A DNA stretch of 64,000 nucleotides from Vallicoccus soli (GCF_003594885.1 NZ_QZEZ01000006.1:62001-126000); one strand, 5' to 3'; shown: positions 32,337 to 42,127, counted from the stretch's first letter. Translations and numbers: made by a program. The notes: a model not told the origin generated them from the letters alone.

Positions 32337-35300
32337 GACCACGTGGACGACTGCGCACAGCGGTCGTCGCAGCACTCTCGGCAGCCCTGGCGCTGCCCAC
32401 CGCGGGGGCGTTCGCCGCGCCCGCGGCCCAGGCGCTGGAGGCGCCCGGGGACGAGGCCTTCTCGGCCCTCGTCTTCTCGAAGACGGCCGGGTTCCGGCAC
32501 GACTCGATCCCCACCGGCATCGCCGCCATCGAGGCGCTCGGCGAGGAGCACGGCTTCTCCGTCGACGCCACGGAGGACGCCGCCGCCTTCACCGACGCCA
32601 ACCTCGCGCAGTACGACGTCGTGGTCTGGCTCTCCACCACCGGGGACGTCCTCAACCCCGAGCAGCAGGGCGCCTTCGAGCGCTACATCCAGGCGGGCGG
32701 CGGCTACGCCGGCATCCACGCCGCCTCGGACACCGAGTACGACTGGCCGTGGTACGGCGAGCTGGTGGGCGCGTACTTCAAGGCGCACCCGCAGAACCAG
32801 ACCGCGACCGTCAAGGTCGAGGACCACGCGCACCCGTCGACGGACCACCTCGACGCCGAGTGGAGCCGCTTCGACGAGTGGTACGGCTTCCAGAGCAACC
32901 CGCGCGGCGACGTGCACGTGCTCGCCTCGCTCGACGAGGGCTCGTTCGACGCCGGCAGCGGCGCGATGGGCCTGGACCACCCGATCGCCTGGTGCTCCGA
33001 CGTCGACGGCGGCCGCTCCTGGTACACCGGCGGCGGGCACACCCGCGAGTCGTACGCGGAGCCGGAGTTCCTCGAGCACCTGCTCGGCGGCCTGCGCACC
33101 GCCGCGGGCGTCGAGGACGCGGACTGCGCCGCGGGCAAGTCCTCCTCCTACGAGAAGGTCGCGCTCGACACCTCGACGCAGAACCCGATGGAGCTCGACA
33201 TCGCCCCCGACGGGCGGGTCTTCTACGTCGAGCGCGACGGGCGCGTGCAGGTCGTCGACCCGCAGACCCAGCGCACGACGACGGCCGCGCGGGTCCCGGT
33301 CTTCACCGGCAACGAGGACGGCCTAACCGGCCTCGTGCTCGACCCGGCCTTCGCGGACAACGGGTGGATCTACCTCTTCCACTCCCCGGCCGGGACCGAG
33401 CCGGTGAACCGCGTCTCGCGCTTCACCGTCGGCGCCGGCTCGACGATCGACCTCGCCACCGAGGCGCGGGTCATCGACATCCCGGTGCAGCGCACCCGCT
33501 GCTGCCACGCCGGCGGGTCGCTGCAGTTCGACAAGGACGGCAACCTCCTCATCACGACGGGCGACAACACCAACCCGTTCGAGTCCGGGGGCTACACGCC
33601 GATCGACGAGCGCGCGGGCCGCGCGGACTTCGACGCCCAGCGCACGTCCGGCAACACCAACGACCTGCGGGGCAAGGTCCTGCGGATCACGCCCAAGGCC
33701 GACGGCGGGTACGACGTCCCGGCCGGCAACCTCTTCGCGCCCGGCACCGAGCTCACCCGGCCCGAGATCTACGCGATGGGCTTCCGCAACCCGTTCCGCC
33801 TCGGCGTGGACCCGCTGACCGGGCACGTCATGGTGGGCGACTACGGCCCCGACGCCGGTGCGGCGAGCCCGACGCGCGGCCCCGAGGCCCGCGTCGAGTG
33901 GAACCTGATCACCGAGCCCGGCAACTACGGCTGGCCGTACTGCCACAGCGACACGGCGTACGTCGACTTCGACTTCGCGACGAGCCAGTCGCGCGGGGCC
34001 TTCGACTGCGACGCGCCGGTCAACGACTCGCCGAACAACACCGGCCTGCGCCAGCTCCCGCCGGCCGTCGACGCGACGATCTGGTACGCGAACAACGGCC
34101 AGCAGACCAACGCCCCCGAGATCGGCGGCGGCGGCGCGCCCATGGGCGGCCCGGTCTTCCGGTACGACCCCGAGCAGACCTCCGAGCGGGGCTGGCCGGC
34201 GTACTGGGACGGCAAGGCGGTGTTCGGCGAGTGGAACACCAACCAGCTCTTCTCCTTCCAGCTCGACGAGACCGCGTCGCGGGTCGTCGACATCAACCGC
34301 ATCCTCGAGACCATGTCGTTCAAGCGGCCGATGGACCTCGAGTTCGGTCCCGACGGGGCGCTCTACCTCATCGAGTGGGGCTCCGGCTTCGGCGGCGACA
34401 ACGACGACTCCGGCGTCTACCGCGTCGACTACACGAGCGGCACCCGCGCGCCGATCGCCAGCGCGTCCGCCGACGTCACGAGCGGCCCGGCCCCGCTGAC
34501 CGTGCAGTTCTCGTCCGAGGGCTCGCGCGACCCCGACGGCACCGCCGTCACCTTCGCGTGGGACTTCGGCGACGGCACGACGAGCACCGAGGCCGACCCG
34601 GTGCACACGTACACCGCGACCGGTGACGTGACCGCCCAGCTGACCGTCACCGACGCGGACGGGCAGACCGCGGTCGCGAACGTGCCGATCGTCGTCGGCA
34701 ACACGACGCCGACGGTGCGGATCGACTTCCCGGACAACGGCGGCTTCGCCGACTTCGGCGACCAGGTCCGCTACGAGGTCACGGTCGCCGACCCCGAGGA
34801 CGGCGAGGTCGACTGCTCCCGGGTCGTCGTCCAGGTCGCGCTCGGGCACGACAGCCACGCGCACCCCGGCGACGCGTACACCGGGTGCGAGGGCGTGCTC
34901 CAGACGTTCCGCGAGGACGGCCACGGCGACACCGCGGACATCTTCTCGGTCGTCGAGGCGCGCTACACCGACGGCGGCAACGACGGCGCCTCCCCCCTCA
35001 CCGGGCGGGACCTGCACGTGCTGCAGCCCAAGCTCAAGCAGGCCGAGTTCTTCAGCGAGACCGGGCGCCTGCCCGGCTCCCCGGCCGGCGGCGACGCGGG
35101 CGTGGTCCGCGAGACCACGAGCGACACCGCGGGCGGCGGGCAGAACCTCGGCTACATCGAGACCGGCGACTGGTGGGCGTACGAGCCCATGGACCTGCTC
35201 GCCGTCGACGAGGTCGTCGTGCGGGCCGCGTCCGAGCCCGGCGGCGGACGGCTCGAGATCCGCAGCGGGGCGCCCGACGGCCCGGCCGTCGGCGCGGTCG

Positions 35301-37777
35301 ACGTGCCCGCGACCGGCGGGTGGCAGGTCTACCGCGACCTGACGGTCGCGCACGACGGCTCGGCCACCGGCGAGGGCCCGCTCTACTTCGTGGCGGTCAG
35401 CGGCGGGTTCAACGTCAACTACCTGCGCTTCGTCGGCAAGGGCGTCACGGACAACCAGCGCCCGGTCGTCGGTGCCACCGGCACGCCGACCCGCGGGACG
35501 GCGCCGCTTACGGTCGCCCTGTCGGCCACGGCGACGGACCCCGAGGGCGACGCCCTCACGTACCGCTGGGACGTCGGCGTGCCCGGCGCGCCGGCGCAGA
35601 CCGGCGCCGAGGCGTCGTACACGTACACCAGCCCCGGCACCTACACGGCACGGGTCACCGTGACCGACGCGCGCGGGGCGAGCACCGAGGCGACCGTCCA
35701 GGTCGTCGTCGAGGCGCCGAGCGCCGCCTGCCTCACCGGCCGGTCGGACGACTTCCTCGGCACCGAGCTCGACCGCTCGCGCTGGACGACGGTCGTGCGC
35801 GAGAACCAGGACCTGCGGGTCCGCGACGGCGGTCTGGTCCTCCCGACGACCAAGACCGACATCTACGGCGCGGGCGCGGGCACGACGCCGAACATCGTGC
35901 TCCAGGACCTGCCCAGCGGGCCGTTCCAGGCCACCACCAAGGTGACCCTGCCGGCGCGCACGCAGTACCAGCAGGCCGGTCTGGTCATCTACGGCGGTGA
36001 CGAGGACTACGCCAAGGTCGTGCTGCAGGCCCGGGCCGGGCTCGCGAGCCCGTCCAAGGCCGAGCGCGTCGTGCAGTTCATCCGCGAGGAGGGCGGCAAC
36101 CCCAACGAGGTCGGCGAGAGCAACAGCCCGCAGCTGGGCGACGCCTTCCCCGACACCGCGTACCTGCGGTTCACCAGCGACGGCAGCAACCTGACGGCGT
36201 CGTACTCGGCGGACGGCAGCACCTGGACGCAGATGCCGCAGACCAAGTCGCTCGCGGGGATCACCGACCCGAAGATCGGCCTGATCTCCCTCGCCGGCAG
36301 CGGTGAGCGGCCGGTCGTCGACGCGGTGTTCGACTGGTTCCAGATCACGCCCGACGACACGGCGTCCGCCCCCGGGCCGGACGACGAGTTCGACGGCACC
36401 GCCCTGGACCGCTGCCGCTGGACCGTGCTGCGCGAGGACGCCTCGGCGCTGCGCGTCGCCGGCGGGTGGCTGGAGCTCGACACCGGTGACGGCGACATCT
36501 ACGGCACCGGCGGCACGCCGCCGCGCAACTTCCTGCTGCAGCCGCAGCCGGAGGAGGACTGGACCGTCGAGACGCTCATCGACGGGTCGGCGTTCGACCA
36601 GCAGTACCAGCAGGGCGGTCTCATCGCGTACGCCGGCGACGGCGACTACGTGAAGCTGGACCTGGTCACCGAGAACGCCGCCGGCTCGCCGGTGTCGCGC
36701 CGGATCGAGCTGCGCAGCGAGGTCGGCGACGTGGTCCAGGCCAACCCGCCGGACGCCACGCAGCTGGCGACCGGGGTCTGGCACCTGCGCCTCGCCAAGG
36801 AGGGGTCGACCTTCACCGGCTCGTACTCCGCCGACGGCGAGACGTGGACCGAGCTCGGCACCGTGACCAACGCGCTCGCCGCCACGACCGGCCGGGTCGG
36901 GCTCTTCACGCTGGGCGCCGCCCAGCAGGAGAGCGCGACGGCGCGCTTCGACCACTTCCGGGTGGTCGGGGACGAGGAGCCGCCGCCGGCGGACACCACC
37001 GCGCCCACCGTCGAGGCCACCCTCGACCCGTCCTCGCCCAGCGGGCAGGGCGGCTGGTGGACCGGCCCGGTCACGGTCGCGCTCGCGGCCACCGACGACC
37101 GCCCCGGCGACCTGCGGGTCGAGCGGCGCGTCGGCACCGGGCGCTGGGCGGCGTACACCGGCCCGGTCACCGTCACGGCCGACGGCACCACCGTCGTGCG
37201 CTTCCGGGCGACCGACGCGGCGGGCAACACCTCGCCGGTCGGCCGGGTGCAGGTGCGCATCGACGCCACCGCGCCGGGCCTGGAGGTCACCGGCCTCGCG
37301 GCCGGCGGCTCGTACGGGGACTCGCTCGACCTCACGCCGGCCTGGCGCGCGGTCGACGCGGTGTCCGGCGCCGGCACGGTCAGCGCGCGCCTCGACGGGG
37401 CGCGCCTGCAGCCCGGCGCGGCGCTGGAGCTGCACCGCCTGACCCTCGGCGCCCACCTCCTCGTCGTCACGGGGACGGACGCCGCGGGCAACGAGGCGAC
37501 GCTGGAGGTGCCGTTCACGGTCACCACCTCGTTCGCCGACGTGCGGGCCCTCGTGGAGCGGTTCCGCGCGGAGCGGGCGATGACGACGGCGACGGCGAAG
37601 GCGCTCGTGCGGCACCTCGACGGCGCCGAGGCCCACGCCGCGGCGGGCCGCGCCAAGCAGGCCGTGCGCCAGCTCGACGCGTTCCGCGGCAAGCTCGGCG
37701 GCGTCACCGCCGGCGTGGCGCGCAGCGTCCTGCAGCGCGACGCGGCGGCGCTGACCGCGCAGGTGCGCGAGGGCTGA
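32333..37777 (+). CDS. Giant secreted ThuA / sugar dehydrogenase-type / PKD / lectin-like / FIMAH protein
   Basis: An 1814-residue exported protein, GTGA-coupled to the ROK regulator. Order (approximate residues): signal peptide 1-35; ThuA-like domain 43-257 (FSALVFSKTAGFRHDSI, YAGIHAASDTEYDWPWYGEL); PQQ-type sugar-dehydrogenase propeller 271-703 (RCCHAGGSLQFDKDGNLLI, NTNDLRGKVLRI, EIYAMGFRNPFRLGV); PKD 705-790; module with LGHDSHAHP 790-899; CBM6-like 900-1037 (GYIETGDWWAYEPMDLL); PKD 1042-1127; two DUF1349-like jelly-rolls 1138-1342 and 1350-1547; Ig-like 1554-1734; helical FIMAH domain 1733-1814 (VRALVERFRAERAMT). It probably binds and oxidises or modifies a polysaccharide-derived sugar at the cell surface; the substrate is unknown. 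Confidence 0.9.
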   Translation: MRPRGRLRTAVVAALSAALALPTAGAFAAPAAQALEAPGDEAFSALVFSKTAGFRHDSIPTGIAAIEALGEEHGFSVDATEDAAAFTDANLAQYDVVVWLSTTGDVLNPEQQGAFERYIQAGGGYAGIHAASDTEYDWPWYGELVGAYFKAHPQNQTATVKVEDHAHPSTDHLDAEWSRFDEWYGFQSNPRGDVHVLASLDEGSFDAGSGAMGLDHPIAWCSDVDGGRSWYTGGGHTRESYAEPEFLEHLLGGLRTAAGVEDADCAAGKSSSYEKVALDTSTQNPMELDIAPDGRVFYVERDGRVQVVDPQTQRTTTAARVPVFTGNEDGLTGLVLDPAFADNGWIYLFHSPAGTEPVNRVSRFTVGAGSTIDLATEARVIDIPVQRTRCCHAGGSLQFDKDGNLLITTGDNTNPFESGGYTPIDERAGRADFDAQRTSGNTNDLRGKVLRITPKADGGYDVPAGNLFAPGTELTRPEIYAMGFRNPFRLGVDPLTGHVMVGDYGPDAGAASPTRGPEARVEWNLITEPGNYGWPYCHSDTAYVDFDFATSQSRGAFDCDAPVNDSPNNTGLRQLPPAVDATIWYANNGQQTNAPEIGGGGAPMGGPVFRYDPEQTSERGWPAYWDGKAVFGEWNTNQLFSFQLDETASRVVDINRILETMSFKRPMDLEFGPDGALYLIEWGSGFGGDNDDSGVYRVDYTSGTRAPIASASADVTSGPAPLTVQFSSEGSRDPDGTAVTFAWDFGDGTTSTEADPVHTYTATGDVTAQLTVTDADGQTAVANVPIVVGNTTPTVRIDFPDNGGFADFGDQVRYEVTVADPEDGEVDCSRVVVQVALGHDSHAHPGDAYTGCEGVLQTFREDGHGDTADIFSVVEARYTDGGNDGASPLTGRDLHVLQPKLKQAEFFSETGRLPGSPAGGDAGVVRETTSDTAGGGQNLGYIETGDWWAYEPMDLLAVDEVVVRAASEPGGGRLEIRSGAPDGPAVGAVDVPATGGWQVYRDLTVAHDGSATGEGPLYFVAVSGGFNVNYLRFVGKGVTDNQRPVVGATGTPTRGTAPLTVALSATATDPEGDALTYRWDVGVPGAPAQTGAEASYTYTSPGTYTARVTVTDARGASTEATVQVVVEAPSAACLTGRSDDFLGTELDRSRWTTVVRENQDLRVRDGGLVLPTTKTDIYGAGAGTTPNIVLQDLPSGPFQATTKVTLPARTQYQQAGLVIYGGDEDYAKVVLQARAGLASPSKAERVVQFIREEGGNPNEVGESNSPQLGDAFPDTAYLRFTSDGSNLTASYSADGSTWTQMPQTKSLAGITDPKIGLISLAGSGERPVVDAVFDWFQITPDDTASAPGPDDEFDGTALDRCRWTVLREDASALRVAGGWLELDTGDGDIYGTGGTPPRNFLLQPQPEEDWTVETLIDGSAFDQQYQQGGLIAYAGDGDYVKLDLVTENAAGSPVSRRIELRSEVGDVVQANPPDATQLATGVWHLRLAKEGSTFTGSYSADGETWTELGTVTNALAATTGRVGLFTLGAAQQESATARFDHFRVVGDEEPPPADTTAPTVEATLDPSSPSGQGGWWTGPVTVALAATDDRPGDLRVERRVGTGRWAAYTGPVTVTADGTTVVRFRATDAAGNTSPVGRVQVRIDATAPGLEVTGLAAGGSYGDSLDLTPAWRAVDAVSGAGTVSARLDGARLQPGAALELHRLTLGAHLLVVTGTDAAGNEATLEVPFTVTTSFADVRALVERFRAERAMTTATAKALVRHLDGAEAHAAAGRAKQAVRQLDAFRGKLGGVTAGVARSVLQRDAAALTAQVREG

Positions 37778-37797
37778 CGCCACCGCGCCACCCAGGG

Positions 37798-37829
37798 GGA
37801 GCCGCCGGTCCGCTCGGGCCGGCGGCTCC
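37798..37829 (+). terminator. Terminator hairpin of the ROK/giant-protein operon
   Basis: Perfect 11-bp stem GGAGCCGCCGG (37798-37808) with CCGGCGGCTCC (37819-37829), 10-nt loop, extendable by three pairs. It lies 21 nt after the stop and before the convergent SDR gene, so it may act on both strands. Confidence 0.75.
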
Positions 37830-37846
37830 TCCGCGTGCGGGGACCC

Positions 37847-38650
37847 TCAGCGCAGGTGGGACGCCCCGTTGAGGTCGAGCACCGCGCCGGAGGCCCACTC
37901 CGCCTCGGCGGAGGCGAGGTAGGCCACGGCCGCCGCGACCTCCTCCGGCGCGGCGACGCGGCCGAACGGGCTCTGCGCCCGCAGCGCGTCGCCACCCGGG
38001 CCCTCCAGGTGCTCGGCCGCCATGTCGGTGGCGACGAAGCCGGGCGCCACCGAGGACACCGCGATCCCGTGCTCGCCGAGGGCCAGCGCCAGGGACTGGC
38101 CGAGCGCGTGGACGCCGGCCTTCGCGGCGCCGTACGCGGGCACGTCCGGCTCGCCGCGGAACGCCCCGCGCGAGCCCACGTTGACGATGCGCCCCCGCGG
38201 CGCCCCCGGCTCCGGGTCGACGTCGAGCATGTGCCGGGCGACGCACCAGGTGACGTTCGCCGTGCCGAGCAGGTTCACGTCGACCGTGCGGCGCCAGGCC
38301 GCGACCCACTCCTCGTACGGGGTCGCGTCGAGCGGGTGGCCCAGCCGCCGGTGCCCGCCCGGCGCCGGCTCGGTGTAGAGCGCGGCGTTGTTGACGAGGA
38401 CGTCGATGCGCCCGAGCGCGTCGGCCGCGGTCGCGACCATGGACGGCACCGCGGCCGGGTCGCCGATGTCGCCCCCGACGACCACGTGCCCGTCGCCGTC
38501 GAGCGAGGCGAGCACCTCCTCGGCGCGCTCGCGCGACGCCCGGTGGTGGACGGCGACGCGGTCGCCGTGGGCGGCGAGGCGGCGGGCGACGGCCGCGCCG
38601 ATCCCGCGGGACGCGCCGGTCACGAGGACGCCGCGGCGTGGGGTGCTCAT
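37847..38650 (-). CDS. SDR family oxidoreductase (FabG-like)
   Basis: A 267-residue short-chain dehydrogenase: GVLVTGASRGIGAAVARRLA, DVLVNNAALYT, VNVGSRGAF with catalytic Ser, YGAAKAG with Tyr-Lys, and a C-terminal ASGAVLDLNGASHLR. It resembles 3-oxoacyl-ACP reductase-type SDRs. Some residues between about 95 and 120 (EPAPGGHRRLGHPLDATPYE) form an insertion. Substrate unknown. The next gene in the same direction is hflX, 31 nt upstream of its start. Confidence 0.9.
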   Translation of the reverse strand: MSTPRRGVLVTGASRGIGAAVARRLAAHGDRVAVHHRASRERAEEVLASLDGDGHVVVGGDIGDPAAVPSMVATAADALGRIDVLVNNAALYTEPAPGGHRRLGHPLDATPYEEWVAAWRRTVDVNLLGTANVTWCVARHMLDVDPEPGAPRGRIVNVGSRGAFRGEPDVPAYGAAKAGVHALGQSLALALGEHGIAVSSVAPGFVATDMAAEHLEGPGGDALRAQSPFGRVAAPEEVAAAVAYLASAEAEWASGAVLDLNGASHLR

Positions 38651-38681
38651 GGTCCCGACCCTAGGAGCCCTCTGTGCCCGC

Positions 38682-39884
38682 TCAGCGCGCGGTGGCGAGC
38701 CGCGCCGCGAGCTCCTGCCGCAGCCCGGGCACGCCCTGCCCGGTGAGCGCGGAGACGGCGAGGGCGTCGGGGTACGCCCGCTGCAGCCCCTCCAGGCGGT
38801 CCGCCGGTGTGACGTCGACCTTGTTGAGCACGAGCAGCTCGGGGACGTCGCCCGCCCCGACCTCGGCGAGCACGCCGCGCACCGTCGTCAGCTGGTCGAT
38901 GGCGTCGGGCGCGGACGCGTCGACCACGTGCACCGCGAGGTCGCTCTCGGCCACCTCCTCCAGGGTGGAGCGGAAGGCGTCCACGAGCTGGTGGGGCAGG
39001 TGCCGGACGAACCCGACCGTGTCGGCCACCGTCATCGTCGTGCCGTCCACCACCAGCCGGCGCACGGTCGGGTCGAGCGTGGCGAACAGGACGCCCTCGA
39101 CGGCGACGTCCGCGCCGGTGAGCCGGTTGAGCAGCGCGGACTTGCCCGCGTTGGTGTAGCCGGTGAGCGCGACCCCCGGGACCTCGTTGCGCGCCCGCCG
39201 CCGCCGGGTGGTCGCCCGCCGCTCGGCGAGCTGGCCCACGCCGCGGCGCAGCCGCCCCGCGCGCGAGCGCAGGCGGCGCCGCTCGACCTCCAGGCGCATC
39301 TCGCCGGGGCCGCGGACGCCGATGCCGGCGCCGCCCGCGACCCGGCCGCCGCCGACCCGGGACATCTCGCGGCCGTGGCCGAGCAGGCGCGGCAGCTGGT
39401 ACGCGATCTGCGCCAGCTCCACCTGGGTGCGGCCCTCCGCGGTGCGCGCGTGCTCGCGGAAGATGTCGAGGATGAGGGCGGTGCGGTCCACGACCCGGAC
39501 GCCCGCCCGCTCCTCGAGGTTCCGCGCCTGCGCCGGGCTGAGCTCCTCGTCGGCGACGACCACGTCGGCGCCGGTGCGCCGCACGACCTCGCCGAGCTCG
39601 TCGGCCTTGCCCGCGCCGACGTACGTCGCCGGGTCGGGCCGTCCGCGCTCCTGCACCACCCGGTCCACGACGTCGATGCCGTCGGTGTCGGCGAGCCGCT
39701 CCAGCTCGTCGAGCGACAGCGGCGAGCCCGTCGCACCGACGACGGGCAGCGGGCGCCCGCCCGCGGGCGCCCGGTCGTCGCTGCGGTGCACCGCGAGGAG
39801 GACCGCGCGGGGCCGCTCCCCGTCCACCGCCTGTCGGCTGCGCCGCGCGTCCTCGCGCCCGATGAGCCACGCTCCCGCCACCAC
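38682..39884 (-). CDS. hflX: GTPase HflX (ribosome-associated)
   Basis: A 400-residue HflX GTPase that splits or rescues stalled ribosomes. The N-terminal nucleotide-binding domain has YVGAGKADELGEVVRRTGAD and LSPAQARNLEERAGVRVVDR; a coiled linker with GPGEMRLEVERRRLRSRAGR follows. GTPase motifs are G1 GYTNAGKS, G2 region LFATLDPT, G3 DTVG, G4 NKVD and G5-like SALTGQG. The GTG at 39884 (or 39881) is used because AGGGGG precedes it; an earlier start would overlap the upstream hydrolase gene. Unlike many genomes, no miaA or hfq neighbours are present. Confidence 0.92.
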   Translation of the reverse strand: MVAGAWLIGREDARRSRQAVDGERPRAVLLAVHRSDDRAPAGGRPLPVVGATGSPLSLDELERLADTDGIDVVDRVVQERGRPDPATYVGAGKADELGEVVRRTGADVVVADEELSPAQARNLEERAGVRVVDRTALILDIFREHARTAEGRTQVELAQIAYQLPRLLGHGREMSRVGGGRVAGGAGIGVRGPGEMRLEVERRRLRSRAGRLRRGVGQLAERRATTRRRRARNEVPGVALTGYTNAGKSALLNRLTGADVAVEGVLFATLDPTVRRLVVDGTTMTVADTVGFVRHLPHQLVDAFRSTLEEVAESDLAVHVVDASAPDAIDQLTTVRGVLAEVGAGDVPELLVLNKVDVTPADRLEGLQRAYPDALAVSALTGQGVPGLRQELAARLATAR

Positions 39885-39931
39885 GACCCCCTCGTCACCT
39901 GAGGGGGCGCGGCTACCCGGGCGGCCGCGGG

Positions 39932-40606
39932 TCACACGCCGCGGGCGGGTGCAGGTCCGTCGAGCCACCAGGCGAGCGCCGCGTCCACGAGGGGCCGCGG
40001 GACGACGTGGCCGCCGCGGAACTCCTCGTAGCGCACCTCGTGCCCGCGGCCGCGCAGGTCGCGGGCCACGGGGCGCCCGCAGCGCTCGACGGGCAGGACC
40101 GCGTCGTCGGTGCCGTGCGCGACGAACGCCCGGGGCAGCCCGACGCGCCGCGGCGGTGCGGCGAACCCGGGCGAGAAGGCGAGCAGCGCCTCGTACCGGT
40201 CCCCCGCGGCGAGCCCGAGCGACAGGGCGTACGAGGCCCCGTCCGAGAAGCCGCCGAGGGCGAGGCGTCCCACCGCGCGCTCGGCCCGCACCTGGTCCAG
40301 CGCGGCGTCGAGCGCATCGGCGTCCGGCCCGAGCCGACCGAGCAGCAGGTCCCAGGTCGCCCCGCGCGAGGTCGTCAGCAGGGCGAGCGCCCCGTGCGCG
40401 GCGGCGGCCCCGCGCAGCAGCGGCACGCCCTGCTCGCCGGTGCCGCCGGCGCCGTGCAGGAAGACGAGCAGCGGCCGCGGCGCCGGGTCCTCATCGGCCC
40501 CCGGCGGCACGAGAAGCAGCGGCGGTCGACGGCCCGGCAGCGCCAGCTCGCGCACCTGCGGCAGGGCCGTCACCCCCGCCGCACCCGGGTCGTCCGGCTC
40601 GGGCAC
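39932..40606 (-). CDS. Alpha/beta hydrolase (phospholipase/carboxylesterase type)
   Basis: A 224-residue hydrolase: LLVFLHGAGGTGEQGVPLLR as the oxyanion region, nucleophile Ser in LALGGFSDGASYALSLG, acid in FVAHGTDDAVLPVERC, and base His in EEFRGGHVVPRPLV. It matches the phospholipase/carboxylesterase (LYPLA-like) family found standing alone in many actinobacteria. No signal peptide. It ends 47 nt before hflX in the same direction. Confidence 0.86.
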   Translation of the reverse strand: MPEPDDPGAAGVTALPQVRELALPGRRPPLLLVPPGADEDPAPRPLLVFLHGAGGTGEQGVPLLRGAAAAHGALALLTTSRGATWDLLLGRLGPDADALDAALDQVRAERAVGRLALGGFSDGASYALSLGLAAGDRYEALLAFSPGFAAPPRRVGLPRAFVAHGTDDAVLPVERCGRPVARDLRGRGHEVRYEEFRGGHVVPRPLVDAALAWWLDGPAPARGV

Positions 40607-40687
40607 GGTCCCCTCCTGTCCGTCGTCGGGCGGGGCGGCTACCCGCGCGACGACCTCCCACGCCCGGCGGGCGGACGGGGGCCGTGC

Positions 40688-41239
40688 TCAGGCGTGGCGG
40701 ACCGCGATGCCGGGGTAGTCGAGGACCAGCCCGGCGTCGTCGTACACGAGCAGGGCCGCGAAGCCCCCCTCGGACGTGTAGTCGTAGCGGTGCGCGTCGC
40801 GCCGCCGGTACGTCTGGTCGAGCCGGCGGACGGTGAGGTCGAGCGCCTGCACGTACGCCGCCGACGCGGCGGTGGGCGCGTCCCCGCGGATGTCGAGCCG
40901 GTGGACCGGGAGCGTGTTGGTGCAGGCCGACGCCTCGAGGTCGACGTCGACGAGGCCGTCGAGGTGCGGCGCCGGGGCCCCGTCCACGGTCCAGCGGCCC
41001 TCCCCGTCCGAGCGCAGCGTCGTCTCCCGCGGGCCCGCCACGGTGTCGGACCAGACCCGGGCCTCGCGCGTGCGCCACGCGTCGTCGAGGCGGACGTCGT
41101 AGCGGACGGCGTACGGCTGGCCGTCCTCCACCGCCGAGGTGTGCCCGCGCAGCCGGCCGGGCTCGGCGTAGAGCACCTCGAAGCCGTCCACCGCGCCGGT
41201 GAAGCGCCAGGCCGCGAACGGGGGCAGGGCAGGGGCCAC
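40688..41239 (-). CDS. Putative glycolipid-binding domain protein
   Basis: A 183-residue protein of the putative glycolipid-binding family. Recognisable parts are GHTSAVEDGQPYAVRYDVRL, TREARVWSDTVAGPRETTLR, GLVDVDLEASACTNTLPVHR and YRRRDAHRYDYTSEGGFAAL. No signal peptide. The name comes from the family; actual ligands are not established. Start GTG 41239. It stands downstream of the two methyltransferase genes on the same strand, 51 nt from the second. Confidence 0.84.
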   Translation of the reverse strand: MAPALPPFAAWRFTGAVDGFEVLYAEPGRLRGHTSAVEDGQPYAVRYDVRLDDAWRTREARVWSDTVAGPRETTLRSDGEGRWTVDGAPAPHLDGLVDVDLEASACTNTLPVHRLDIRGDAPTAASAAYVQALDLTVRRLDQTYRRRDAHRYDYTSEGGFAALLVYDDAGLVLDYPGIAVRHA

Positions 41240-41290
41240 GGCGCCAGTGAAGCAGCGGGGCCCCCGGCCGCACCAGCGGTCGGGCCGGCG

Positions 41291-42127
41291 CTACCGCGGC
41301 AGGGGCGGTCGGACGGCGCTCACGGCGAGCACGGTCACCGAGACGACGAGCGTGCCGCGCGAGGCCGCCCGCGCGAGCTCCCGGCGCCACGCCTCGACCG
41401 CGCCCGGGTCGAGGCCGGCGGCGGCCGCGACGGCGACGACGAGGCCGAGCGGCGGGTCGCCGGCACCCGCGGGCCGCAGGAGCAGCACCTCCGCGGTGAG
41501 CCGCGGGTCCGTGAAGCCGGCCTCGGCCACGAGGTCGAGCAGGCGGGCGCCGGCCGCCGGCTGCGGCACCCGGGCCGCCCAGGCCTCGCGCGCGGCCGCC
41601 ACCACCGCCGGCTCGCCGGGCCAGACGGCCAGCGTGCGCCAGTCGGTGTCGACGAGCACCGCGCGGCCGCCGGGGCGCAGGACGCGGTGCACCTCCGCGA
41701 CGGCCGCGGCCGGTCCGGGCACGTGCTGCAGCACCCGCTCGACGCGCACCAGGTCGACCTCCGCGTCCCCGACGGGGAGCCGCTCGGCCGCGCCGACGGC
41801 GAAGCGCGCGGCGCTGCCGGTGGTCGCGGCCCGGCGCCGCGCCACCTCGACCATCGCCCGGCTCGGGTCCACGCCGAGCGCCCGCCCGCCGGGGGCGACC
41901 AGCAGGGCCAGGCCCTGGACGTCCTCGCCGGTCCCGCAGCCGACGTCGAGCGCGCGGGCGCCGGGGCGCGGGTCGAGCTGCTCGACGGCCCACGCCTTGA
42001 GCCTGCGGACCGCGGGGAGCTGCGCCTGCACGTCGAGCGCCGCCACGGCCGCGGCCCGCTGCGCCTGCGAGCCCGCGTCGACGTCGCGGAAGGAGCCGGC
42101 GTGCTCCCGGGCGGGCCCGGCGCTCAC
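41291..42127 (-). CDS. Class I SAM-dependent methyltransferase
   Basis: A 278-residue methyltransferase. Motif I is ALDVGCGTGEDVQGLALL, motif II LGVDPSRAMVEVARRRAATT, motif III VDLVRVERVLQHVPGP and post-motif EVHRVLRPGGRAVLVDTDWR. It is UbiE/menaquinone-type in layout; substrate unknown. It starts by GTGA overlap with the methyltransferase at 42124, so the two are co-translated. Confidence 0.88.
   Translation of the reverse strand: MSAGPAREHAGSFRDVDAGSQAQRAAAVAALDVQAQLPAVRRLKAWAVEQLDPRPGARALDVGCGTGEDVQGLALLVAPGGRALGVDPSRAMVEVARRRAATTGSAARFAVGAAERLPVGDAEVDLVRVERVLQHVPGPAAAVAEVHRVLRPGGRAVLVDTDWRTLAVWPGEPAVVAAAREAWAARVPQPAAGARLLDLVAEAGFTDPRLTAEVLLLRPAGAGDPPLGLVVAVAAAAGLDPGAVEAWRRELARAASRGTLVVSVTVLAVSAVRPPLPR

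Noticed and set aside
33323-37783. 1486-codon open frame on the minus strand opposite the giant protein
   Set aside because: High-GC DNA gives long antisense frames. This one has Arg/Val/Gly-rich composition without domains, while the plus frame has a signal peptide and clear domain motifs.
39885-39968. Longer hflX start
   Set aside because: It would add 28 Arg-rich residues and overlap the upstream hydrolase gene by 37 nt; a GTG with AGGGGG just before it is available at 39884.
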